DNA from: Hyperoodon ampullatus
Lineage: Eukaryota > Chordata > Mammalia > Artiodactyla > Ziphiidae
DNA: 64,000 nt
Reading direction: 5' to 3'
Assembly: GCA_949752795.1 (NCBI GenBank)
Contig: OX457058.1
Location: 36,086,587 to 36,150,586 of the forward strand
Shown here: positions 1-10,759 of the stretch, piece after piece
Layout: each line of letters starts with the position of its first letter
Numbering within the stretch: position 1 is the stretch's first letter
Notes under the pieces: generated by a model
Databases searched by the model: none
What the model was told of the DNA's origin: nothing
What the model saw: only the letters and a program-made list of their open reading frames with translations
Made by a program: the position numbers and the translations under genes

Positions 1-499
1 TCCAGGGCTAGACTGAAGGGGGACAGGAGGGGCTAGGCCATAGCCACACCACCAAGGGCCACCACAGTGACTCCACAAGCCCTGTGCTCAGTGGTAGGAA
101 CCTACTGGGTGAGGTCCTTCAGGGATCTCTGGGGGAAGGGCAGGGCCCAGGGCCCCAAGGAGACTGCCTGTCACCCCACACCCAGTTGCAGGGCCACCCT
201 CACCGCTGTTCCTCTGAAATTCTCCATCAGAGTGAAAGGAGAAAGAGATCAGGTCCCCAGTGAGGACCCCCAATGGGATGGGGAGCATTTCAGGCCAGGT
301 GCCCAGAGAATGGGATGCTCTGTCCCCTGGGCTCTTGCTCACAGCTCGGGACCTTGCGCCTTCTCCTTTCTTACAAAGAAAATGGCAGCTTGGCTCAATG
401 AAAGCCAAGGGGAAGGTCAGGAAGAATACAGGGGGTCAGTAATTCCTGGTGGTGGGGTCTGGGGAACGGGGTGCTCGTGTGCCAGCAGCATGAGGGAGG

Positions 500-700
500 C
501 AGTACTATACAGTGGTTAAGGTCATGGGCACTGGAACCAGACTGCCTGGGCTTGAATCCTGGTTCCCCCACTTACTAGTTTGTAACCTTGGCAACCTCTC
601 CAAGCCTGTTTCCCTTTCTGTTAAATTGGAAGGATAACAACAGTATCTATTTCATGACATTACTGTTAGGGCTAAGTGGGGTTTTAGTACAGTTTCTGGC
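500..700 (+). repeat. MIR SINE fragment
   Basis: The stretch reads through the MIR core in order: gtggttaaggtcatgggcactgg, then gactgcctgggcttgaatcc, then cacttactagtttgtaaccttgg, then a degenerate tail. This is an ancient tRNA-derived SINE present throughout mammals and says nothing about lineage. Confidence 0.8.
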
Positions 701-1121
701 AATAAATATTATCATTATGGATGGAGCCCCACACGTAGGCCTAGATCCCCTATCTGAAGGGTTACCTCCTCATCCAGACCCTGACTCAAAGTCCAGGGGC
801 CCAGCTGATGGTGGCCAAAGTATTCACCACTGGGGAACTTTTCAGAGGGAGAGTCAGGGGTGGGGCCCTGCTCTCCAGAGCCTTTCCAGCTGCGTGATTT
901 CCTAAGAGCTCTGGGGCAGGGCTCACAAAGAGGCAGCCAGTTTCTGAGGGCCCATTGTTTTTCTCCTGTGAGATGAGAAAGACACTTTCTCCCCACCCCT
1001 CCTCCCTTGACGCCCAGCTCTGCATGCTCAGGTGCAGGCCAAAGATAAACAAACGCTGCCCGTCTCTCCTTGTCTTGCTCACAAAGAGCTCTCAGTGCCT
1101 CCCAATGGTCCTGTGATGCCC

Positions 1122-1260
1122 AGCCTTCCAGGCTTATTATCCCCAATTCACAGATGAGGAAGTTGAGGCCCAGAGGGAAGTAATGGCTTATTTGATGTCC
1201 CATACAGAGAAGTGGCACAGCCCGGACTTGGTCTCCCAGTCCTGTATCCAGTATTGCAAC
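1122..1260 (-). repeat. MIR-like fragment, reverse orientation
   Basis: The motif 'ttattatccccaattcacag' followed by 'atgaggaagttgaggcccag' is the reverse complement of the MIR 3' half. The fragment is short and diverged. Confidence 0.65.
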
Positions 1261-2361
1261 AGACTCATGGGCATGCCAAATGCATAGCCACACACTGACG
1301 CACAGACAGACAGTCCCACATGCACCGTGCATAGCCTGAGTGGGGAGAGGCCAGAGGGGCAGTGGTTTGGACCCTCACTCCTCAGGAGCCAGGTGGTGAC
1401 AGCTGTTTGTTTGGGTTTTTTCCCCTCCCTAGATAAGCTTCACATCCCAGGTAACTGGAGCAGAAATCCTCAGCTTATCTTTTCTCCAGGTGGGGTTCCT
1501 GCTGCCCCAGTAGGGGCCAGGACAGTCCACTCTCTTCCACAGCTGTGACCTCTGCTTGGCCCAGTGGGTATGGGGGGAGTGGGAAGCAAGAGATGCTTCT
1601 GGTGGATTTCAGGAGAGGGTGACCAAAGTCCAAAGGGCTGTTCACATGACTGGGTCCTCCCTGTGGTCTCTTGAGGTCAAGAGAGATGGGAGAGGGGAGA
1701 CCTGAGCCTAAGGTAACCAACTGTCCAAGTTTTCCTGGGTTCTTGGGATGTAGGGGTTTTATTTTAAAACCTTGAAAGCCCCAGGCAAACTGGGATGAGG
1801 TGGTCGGTCCCCTGAGTCTTCCACAGCACACAGTTTGGGAAAATTGAGACTCACTCTGGAACATGTAGAGGATACTATGGACTGGGGCCAGGAGGGAAGG
1901 GAAGGGTCAGGGACGGGGGGGCAGGCCCTACTTCCACCCCCTTTCCCAGGCTCTCTCTGAGACCAAAGCTCAGGCACAACCATGCAGGCCATCCTCCCAG
2001 GTCCCAAAAGCCCTTTGTTCCCAGTAAAGATAGGAGAAACCCGAACTAAATGTATTTCTCACTTCCTTATAGAGGAAAAGGAGGTAAGGGAGGTGACTGA
2101 TGTTTAGGTCAAAGGGCACACGAAAGAGTCATGCAGACATACATTAAGCTGTGTGCACTCCAGCAACGTGTAGCTTTTGGAAACCTGTTTCTTTATCCTG
2201 AAAATGCAGATATGTACCCATCTTGTGGAATTGTATTAAGCATCAATGAGCAGCAGCTTAATAGATGTTGGTGGCTGAGATTGTGGGAGGGTCTTTCTCC
2301 TCTCAGACTTGGCAGGAGATGCCTGTCTTGGGTCTAGATCTCACCCAGGTTTCTGTTTCTT

Positions 2362-2680
2362 TCTTTTTAAAAAAATATTTATTTTATTTTTATTTATTTT
2401 TTGGCTGTGTCGGGTCTTAGTTGCAGCATGTGGGATCTTTCATTGTGGCAAGGGCTCTTCATCGTGGCACACACTGTGGCACACGGGCTTCTCTCTGGTT
2501 GTGGCATGCGGGCTCCAGAGCACGTGGACTCTGTAGTTGAGGCGTGTGAGCTCAGTAGTTGTGGCGTGTGAGCTTAGCTGCCCCATGGCATGTGGGATCT
2601 TAGTTAGCCAACCAGGGATCGAACCCGCGTCCCCTGCATTGGAAGGCAGATTCTTTACCACTGGACCACCAGGGAAGTCC
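2362..2680 (-). mobile_element. CHR-type SINE (long form) with 18-bp TSD
   Basis: A tRNA-derived SINE lies in reverse orientation. The A-rich tail appears as T/A-rich sequence at the left, and the tRNA-like head (revcomp of GGGACTTCCCTGGTGGTCCAG) ends at 2680. The 18-bp target-site duplication cccaggtttctgtttctt is exact, at 2344-2361 and 2681-2698, so the copy is complete and fairly young. This family is diagnostic of cetaceans, hippos and ruminants. Confidence 0.92.
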
Positions 2681-3136
2681 CCCAGGTTTCTGTTTCTTCA
2701 GGACTTCTGCTCATCTCAGGTTCACATGCCCCTGGTGTTGCCTCCAGGGAATGGCAAGACGGGAGATGACTGGGAAAGGGGGTCCTAAAGGAGGAGGAGG
2801 GGGGGGAATGGTGAGGCTGGAATTGGAGATGAGAAGAAAACGTTGCATAAGGAGGAGGTCTCAACTGCTGGAAATTGAAGGGTGGCTCATGGCAGAATTT
2901 ACCCATGATATCCAGGCCTCTGAAGTTCCTCAGCACAGGGAGGCATGTGTGGGGTAGCGAAGACATTCACCTCAGGCTTAGCCCCAAGCCAAGTCTCCTG
3001 AGCCCTGGGTGGCCCATCTGACCCAATGATCAGTGGCTTCTCCTCATCCCAGCCTGCAAACACCCGGTGGTCTGGTCCATTTCTCCTCCCAGGCCCTGAC
3101 TGGGGCAGTCAGCACCATTAAGTTCTTCCTGTCTGA

Positions 3137-3281
3137 GGCTTTCCTGGGTCAACACTTAGAGGCCGTGGAGCATCTGAGCCAGGAGACCTCTTCCTGGTCA
3201 GGTTGATGTCACCCACTGGATGCTGGTGCGGGGCCCACGTGGGCGTGTACTGCAGCCACAGAGAGAGCATCCACTTTGAGG
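3137..3281 (+). other. Exon-like patch with LRAT/NlpC-P60-like motif (uncertain)
   Basis: One frame is open from 3137 to a GTGAGT donor-like site at 3281. It reads GASEPGDLFLVRLM, a short linker, then HVGVYCSHRESIHFEG. A GD(L) start followed by H-x-G/A-x-Y and an I/VIHF segment is the layout of LRAT/HRASLS-type acyltransferases. I could not find a clean acceptor with a start codon, and stops lie just upstream (3119, 3134). The NC-containing partner motif is only weakly matched downstream (GSNCVHSALHCSA near 3744-3780, another exon-sized frame). It may be a decayed gene, an unrecognised real gene or chance. Confidence 0.25.
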
Positions 3282-4530
3282 GTGAGTATCTCATCTGGAC
3301 CACAGACCTTAGTCTTCGAACAGATGCTGCCCATCAAGCCCAGCTCCACCAGTCGGTGGGCCTCACAGGGATGAAGAATGCAGGTCCCGAGCTCATGGTG
3401 TGAGTCTCTGAAGACAGGCACTTGGGCACCCAGGGTATGGGGCTCAGGGCTGTGGGATCCTGGGAGATAGGGGTGCAGGCTGGATCTTGGGGCTGGAGTC
3501 ACAGGACCTGACCTGGCTCTGATCTGCACTTGTCTGTTGATCCTTGCATGCAAGAATCCTTGTGGCCACGGGCCGCTCATGTTTCTTGGCTCCTGCGAAG
3601 GCATTTGTGTCCAAACAACGGCAGCGACTGCTGCTGCGCTCCCGCTCGCTTTGGAAGGTGCTGCGTAGACAGGGCGGCTGGAGCACCGCATATGCAAAGC
3701 CATGGACGCTGACCCACCTCCCTATCACCCAACGGGCAGCAACTGCGTGCACTCTGCACTGCACTGCTCGGCCTAGAGCCCAACCTGGACCCCCTACAAA
3801 TAGCCCGGAGTCCCATTAGTTCAGTGCGCACAGCCGCTACCCACGCAGGACCCCACGTCACCTCCAGAGCCAGTTAACAAATGCAGCTAACCAATGCGTT
3901 CCTGGAAAATTCAGGCCCTCCCTCCCCACCCAGGCTACGTTCTTCAAACTCAAGATCCACTTTCCTCTGGCAGACCCAAAGCCCCCAGAAGCAAACTAGG
4001 CCTGCTAACTCATCAAGGTTCTACTCCTCTGAAACCCTTTTGGGCCCACTCCAGGAAGATCCCAGCTCACAGATACTGGGCACATCTATTTACTTCAGCC
4101 TACTTCAGCCAGGTGCTGCCGTGGTCTTGGTCAGTCCCTATTCCCATTTTCCAATGGAACCCACCTACGGAGACAAATTCCACATTTCCGGCCCCGCCCA
4201 TTTCCACCCAGGCCTACCAATTCTGGTTCTGGAGACACCTGTATCCTAGTCTATAGATCAAGACTCAGCCCTATGGACTCTTCCACACTCCATATCCAGG
4301 GCTTCTCCCTGAAGTCCAGCCAAAAGACCCCAGCTATTCAACCTGATGCCCCAAAGTCAACTAGAACCCACCCCTTCCCCCAACCCAGTCACCACTTTCC
4401 CTCTGGATCCAGGTCTTTCCTTGGGGTACCTTGGGCCTTGGGGGAGGAGCTGAAGGCCTCACATGATCCAAGAGTCTTGGCAGTCACACAAGACCCTAAC
4501 CCACCCTCTTCCCTTCCCCTTCTTTCCTAG

Positions 4531-4625
4531 GTTTCGGTGGATGTGGACTTGACCATGGACTAGCCATGACCTCAGGCACTCCTGGGTGGGCATGAGGGCT
4601 TCAGAAATGGTTATTAAACTATTTT
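4531..4625 (+). other. Possible terminal exon with ATTAAA poly(A) signal
   Basis: A pyrimidine tract and AG acceptor (cttctttcctag) end at 4530. A short frame VSVDVDLTMD then runs to a TAG stop, and a GTTATTAAAC poly(A)-like hexamer lies at about 4611. The arrangement looks like the 3' end of a transcript and could pair with the exon-like patch at 3137-3281. It is weak evidence only. Confidence 0.2.
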
Positions 4626-5314
4626 CCAAAGCTGAATTCGGGGTTCGCATTACCCTCTATTCGGTCCCCATCTCTCTACATCTGTATCTACATCTACAGC
4701 AGCATGCTGTAGGCTCCTTGGCGCTCTTGGACCAACCTTCCTTAAATTCCAACATCTCCAGGAAACCCTTGTGCACAGCTTTCTCTTACCCCTCCCCCAC
4801 CCCCGCCCTTTCCTTCCACAGCGTGAGTGAGCATCCGCGCTAGTATCTGGGATGAGTGGAGCCCCTAGAGGCCGTTCCACCGACACCCGGTGGTCGGTGG
4901 TAGGTAAAGACGTTCTGTATCCCCAGAAGGCTATCCAATAATCAGTCCAGCAACCTCCACCCACCCCCAGACCTGGAGCTGCATCAGTCCCTTTAAAGGG
5001 CAGGAACCTTCTTTACTGGGGGGTGGAGGGATTTCCGAGGGATTGGGGCGGGGCCAGACCCTCCTCCCCTCCTGCTCTCTCCGCGGACACGCGCTCCGCT
5101 CCGCAGGCGCCGGTACCTTTAAGAATCTTCACGCGAGCATCCCTGATTGATAAATCCGCGCGCTGCCTCAGCCACTGCAGGTTGCGGCCTCTGCGGAGCC
5201 CAGGCCGCGCAGCCGACCTCGCCTGTCCGGCCTGCGTTCCCTTCCTCGGTCCCTGCCGCATCCCGGAGGCGCCGCGACCTCCCCAGCGAAGCCCGCGACC
5301 TCCCCTGCCGCCCC

Positions 5315-5427
5315 ATGTCGGCCGCCCCCGCCTACAGCGAAGACAAGGGCGGCTCTGCTGGCCCCGGGGAGCCCGAGTACGGCCACGACCCGGCGAGCGG
5401 CGGCATTTTCTCCTCCGACTACAAGCG
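5315..5427 (+). CDS. AP3B2: AP3B2 exon 1 (residues 1-38)
   Basis: Encodes [16 protein letters not shown] through GGIFSSDYK plus two bases of the next Arg codon. The donor is CG|GTGAGG. The remaining base comes from exon 2. The sequence is near-identical to the human start as I remember it. Confidence 0.96.
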
Positions 5428-8400
5428 GTGAGGGAGCCAGCCGAAAGGGTGGCTGTGCCCGGGCCGGCCTGGAAACATGCGCTCCGGTACCATGGACAGC
5501 GCCCAGGCCAGTCGGCAGCGCCCAGGCCGGGCCTCGGCGGCGCGCACCGGAAGCCTGCCCAGCCCCCTCCCGCCGCGGTCACGGGCCCTCGCGACGCCCG
5601 TCCCCCACGCCAGCATCCCGCCGTGAGGGGCCGGCCTGGGACCTGGGAAGGGGGTCGGAGGCTGGTGGGGGATGGGCCAGCCGTCTCTCTTTCTGGAGGA
5701 CCAATCCTCCCGCCCCAGGTGTTTCTCCTGTTAGTAGGTTTGGATTACACGTTCTCCGCCTTTTTTCGCGTGTGGCGAATTGACTCCAAAATAACGTGGG
5801 GGAGGGGTCAGAACCGGCGAGCTTGAGCCTGGGGCCTGTCCAGGAAGGCCCGTCCTGGAATAGACTCAGAACCCTCCCAGGCCTGGCCCCTCCTACAAAT
5901 CCATTTTCCCTCATTCTGGTCCCCATGTTCTCATCCCCATCTCCCATCTGACGCTCACACTCCTGCTCCCCACGTTGCCCCTATAGTTAAGCCCTACCTT
6001 AACTTCCCACTCTTCCCTTCCGCCTTTGGCTCATTCGTTCGTTTATTGGTAAATTTTGAAACAAGGCTTTTTAAGGGCCTACTGTATCGAGTCTCTGTGA
6101 ATGCAGCCATGAACATGAGACAGTCCTTGTCCTCAAGTTGCTCTAGAGGGGGGCACAGGGAAGAAGCTGTCCGTGACAGTTCAGTGTAGCGGGGGCTGTC
6201 AGAGCGGTGAGAGGAGCTGGTCCCTGTGCCCGGAGAGACGGGACAGGGGAGAGCCAGGGATGTTTCAGGCAGAGGAAAGAGCTTTTAGCAAGGTGTGGAC
6301 GTGAAGGAGAGCCAGATCACAGGTTTTGTAGGTGCTAATACGGTGAGGGCAGAATCTCTGTGCAAGCCACCGGAATGACCAGAAATGAAGGTGGGGAGAT
6401 GCCAAGGTCGGGGGTGGGGGCGGGCACTGAAGGGTTCTAAGCAGGCAATAGCAGATTTGCATTTTAGAAGGATCCCAGGCTGGATTGTGGAGAAGAGATT
6501 GGAGGGGTGCTGGATTCAGCAGGAGACAAGTGAAGGGGGTTGAAGTTGGGGGGGGGGAGGACATGATGGTGGCCTAGACTATGGGCGAGGCACAGGACTT
6601 GAGGGCTATTTTAGGTGGTAGAAGCCACAGACCTGATGATTAACTGGGGGGAAAGGTAAGAGGAAGGGGCTGGGAGAAGATAAGGATAATCTCAGGTTAC
6701 TAGTTCTTGTAACTGGATAGATGGTGGTGCCATACTGGGTAATTGGAAATAAAGATATTACAAGCAAATTTGTGGAAAATAATGGCTTTTGACATGCTGA
6801 GATTATAAACTCTGAGGTATAATACATTCAAGTCTAGTAGGTAGCTGGATGTTAGGATTTGGAGTCCAGGAGATTATTATATATATCCGTCAAAGCCACA
6901 AAAGGAAGCCAAGAGAACCTAGGGAGCATGTAATATAAAATGAGTTCAGACAGGGCACAGGTAGGAACGCTGAAGACATGGAATTAAGAGTGACCAGAGA
7001 GCAGGAGGAAAGTGTTTCAAAGTAACTGAGAAAAAGTAAGCCAAGAGAAGGAGGAAAAATAAAATGTAGTTTCAAGAAGGAAGCCATCAGCAGTGTCAGT
7101 CCTCACTGAGGTCAACTCAAGCAAAGCAATCATGACCATTGGTTTGACAAAGAGCAGGTCAACCCCTTCCTGCTTTACTCCCCACCTTCTGCCCTGGGAG
7201 AATAGTTCTGGAAAAGTCAGAAGAGGAGGGGCTAGATTATTTTTCCCCAACATTCTATGATGAACAATTTTAAACATACAGAAAAGTTGAGTGAATAATA
7301 CAGTGAATGTGTGCCCTCCCCCTAGATTCAACCATTGATGACATTCTGCCATATTTGCCTTATCTAACCATATTTTTGGCTGAGCCATATAATTTGTAGA
7401 CATCATGGCGCCTCAGCCCTAAATTCTAATCAGCATGGGAAGCCAGATTAAAGTGAATAGAGGAGTGAAGAGGAGGTAAATAAATAAAACACAGTGGATG
7501 GGAATTTTGCTTTCAAGAAGTGTGACTGTAAGGGGGAGAGAGGGAAAGAGTTGCCAGAGGAGAACATCAGTTCAAGAAGGTTTGTTTATTTTATTTTTGT
7601 TGTTATTTTTGTTTGTTTATTATTAGGATGGGAGAGCCCAGAGCAAGTTTAACTGCTCATGGGAAGGAGCCAGCCGTGTGGGAGAGGCTGAAAGGAATTG
7701 AAGGAGAGGGGAGGGGAGGCTTACAGAGCTGGGTGGGAGGATGGGCCTGGCCTCAAGGAGGACCAGCTCTGCCCAGAGGGAGGAGGACAGGAGAGGAGAG
7801 AGTAGATGCAGATGCTTGGGAGCTGCGGGGGATTTGATCTAAAGCCTTTATTTTCTGTGAGAAGCCGGTAGTGAAGCTGCAAAGGCAAGGCTGTGGGTGG
7901 GAATTTGAGGAGCATCAAGGGGGTTTGAAATACAGCAAATAAACTAACCACTCCTGGCAGGGTAGGGGCCAAGGGGACAAGAGGGCCAAGGATGTGAGTA
8001 AGAAGCAGATCGGAGGGGTGGACCTGGGGGGGCCTAGGCCAAGTATGGAGGAAGTAGAGATAAAGAGAGTGCTGATAGGGAGGAAAAAATCAAGGAAATG
8101 GCCCTGGAAAGACAGGTGAGGATCAAGATGGTTAGGGTCAGAGTGAGAAGGGTGTACAAGATTTCGGAGGAAGAGCTGTTCTGAGGAGGCAGAGGTCCAG
8201 TTGTGGCATGAGAGTGGAGGAGAGGGATGCCCCACCTCTGTCTGGATCAGCTCTCCTGCCCCCTAGTCCCCTGCCTGGAGATTGGGGGTTGGTCCTGTCC
8301 CCAGTCCCTGCCCTCCTCCCCCTCGTGAGTCCTTGTCTCTGAGCAGCGAAGAGGAAACCAGAGCCTCTCTCCCCGCCAGTATCCAGTTTCTGAGTTTCGG

Positions 8401-10719
8401 GGCGGGCCGTCTGGTGACAGTGACAGGCATCCCCAGCTCCCTGGTCAGCTCAGTCCCATTTCGGAGCAGGACCTGGTGCCCAATGCAGCGATTCCTGCAG
8501 CTCCCAGGGGCCGTGGTGAGGCCAGGGGGCAGAGGGGCTTGTGGAGCTGATCAGGAGGCTGCCAGCCCTGTGCTGGCCCCTGAAGGTGGGCCCCCACCCT
8601 GGTACCAGGCCCTGCAGCCGGAGGAGCTCCGGTGGCTGCAGGCGCCAGAGGAAGACACGACCCCAGAAGCGTCCCTGGAAGGACCTTGCCTAGAGCCTGG
8701 CCAAGGCCACAGCCAGAGGCAGCCACTACGGTACAGAGGGGCTCCCAGAGACCCTCACCCAGACAGCCAGGAAGGCAAGGGGTGGGAAGCTGCCACTCTC
8801 AGCCAGGACCCATTTAAGTCCCACCTCCTCAGCAGGAGGACTGGGCCGGCATTTAGGGTCTAGGTGGGAAGCGGGGGCGTCAGGGGTACTGTATGGGAGA
8901 CTGGGAGTTTGAGTTGGGGGAGATAAGCCTAACTCCCTGGAAGCTCTGAGGGGAAGAGGATAGTAAAATATTTGAGGGTGGAGTAAAATATTTGAGGGTG
9001 GAGTAAAATATTTGAGGGTGGAGTAAAATATTTGACCTTTTCCTCCCCCCAGGTCCTAGCTAGAGTGGGTTCTGGGTGAGGTTTGGAGACAGGATAAAGC
9101 GTTTGGCCACCCTCTCCTGTCTAGTGGGTTGGAACTTGGGTTGTGAGGGGAGGGAGGAAAGTGGATATCAGGCGAGATGAGTATGTCTGGCCTCAAATGC
9201 CATGTCTTACCCACCAGCTGGCTCCAGTGCCCCTAGCCCCAGAGAGTCCCTCAGGCCAGGCCAGGGGTCAGGTCACAGTGAGAGCAGTATAAGGGGATCG
9301 GACTACGGGAGATTAAAGTTTCATGGCCTTAGAGTGTTGCTGTGTATCTCTCCCTTCTTCTCCCTCTTGGGAACATAAGCTGGTGGGGGTGAAGATGAGG
9401 GACCCGGGGTGGTTACACCCTAGGAGGGAGCTGCTGTCTGTCAGGGGGCAGCTGACAATCCTTCCTGTGCTATGTCCGCTATGTCCCCCCAGTCCCTCCG
9501 CTCCCTCGATTCCCCTCACCTAGGGCCCTAGAACCTTCAGGAGACTGGAGGGTGTGTGCTAGGCTGGGTGGGTGGGAGAACTGTGGGTGTCACAGCACAC
9601 GCTCTGGGTGTGTGCATTGGACACAGGCCTGTGGCATCTGTCGGGGTGGTGAGGACACCCGGGTGCGAGGAAGCCTGCTTTAGAGAACTCCCAGAGTTAA
9701 AGGGGCTGGGCAAACTCTGACAGGTCCCAGTGAAGTCACCCCAGGCTGGCCAGTGAGGATGCCCACCTGACCCCTCAGAAGGAGATCAGAGGATCTGTGA
9801 GGCTGGAGTATTTGATCTTAAAAGCCTGTATATATCATCAAGAATCTCAAATGGGAGCCCACAGGCCATTTTGGCCAACGAGACTGGAGTAACTCAGTCT
9901 TGTCAAAAAGGTGTATGTGTATGTGGTGTGTGTGGTGTGTGTGTGTCTGTGGAGGGACGCGTGTGGGGTATGTGCACGTCTGGATCGGGGTGGGGGGAGT
10001 CGTGATGGATATGTGTCTGTGGGCGTCCGTAGGGATTTGTAGGTGAGGTGTGTTCGTCCATAGGTGTGTGGATTTATGTGTTGAGAGTGTGTTTTTGTGG
10101 GAAGTGTCTGTATGTGTGGTATATGTGTCTGTGACTGTGTGTATTTCTGTGGGGATTGTGGGTGTGTGTCTGCAGGGGTTTTTGGGGGTGTGTGTGGGTT
10201 TATGTATAGATTGTATGTGTCTGGGCGTTGTAGGTGTGTTTTTGGGGGCCTGGGTATGTGTATGGGGTACAGGTATGTCTGCGAGGAGATGTGGGAGGGT
10301 ATCGCTGGTACCAGTGTTTGGTGGGGATGTTTGGGTGTGTAGGTGTCTGTGAGGGTGAGTTGGCTGTGCGGGGGTATGTATGGGGGTGCAGTGGTGTGCG
10401 TATATTGGGGAAGGTGGCACCCAGCTCTGTTATTGTTTCCACACCCTCAGTGCTGCCCAGGCCCAGGTGAATGGTCTGTATCTCTGTCTACAGCCATGTG
10501 TCCTGAGTTCAACACACCTAGAAATTGACCACCTGGTTTGTGTTTAGGAGGGTGACAAGGTGGTTGTCTTCTGACCCTGGCTTGGCCATAGGGAGTAGAA
10601 AATGTCCTCTGGTGTGGGGGGACATCTTCCTGAATGGAGGAGTTTTGGGTTTTTTTTAATTGAAGTATAGTTGATTTACAATGTTGTATTAGTTTCTGAT
10701 GTACAGCAAAGTGATTCAG

Positions 10720-10759
<40 letters not shown>

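Larger units (their letters stand above)
1..5039. other. Intergenic region upstream of AP3B2
   Basis: No gene is confidently recognised here. The stretch holds a MIR fragment near 500-700, a reverse MIR-like fragment near 1122-1260, a full-length CHR SINE at 2362-2680 and a weak exon-like patch between about 3140 and 4620, listed separately. The rest is unique-looking sequence. A perfect 12-bp palindrome (ccctttaaaggg, 4989-5000) lies just before the AP3B2 CpG island and could serve as a TATA-like element, but that is a guess. Confidence 0.6.
5040..5650 (+). promoter_or_regulatory. AP3B2: CpG island promoter of AP3B2
   Basis: GC content and CpG frequency rise abruptly at about 5040 and fall after about 5650, spanning exon 1. 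No canonical TATA box is placed convincingly. ctttaaag (4990-4998) and acctttaag (about 5115) are the only TATA-like stretches. The transcription start is therefore not assigned. A CpG-island promoter with an RE1-like silencer just downstream fits a neuron-restricted gene. Confidence 0.75.

Noticed and set aside
9818..10420. 200-codon minus-strand His/Thr/Pro-rich frame
   Set aside because: It is a product of the GT-rich tract; the residues are just repeats of CA-rich codons.
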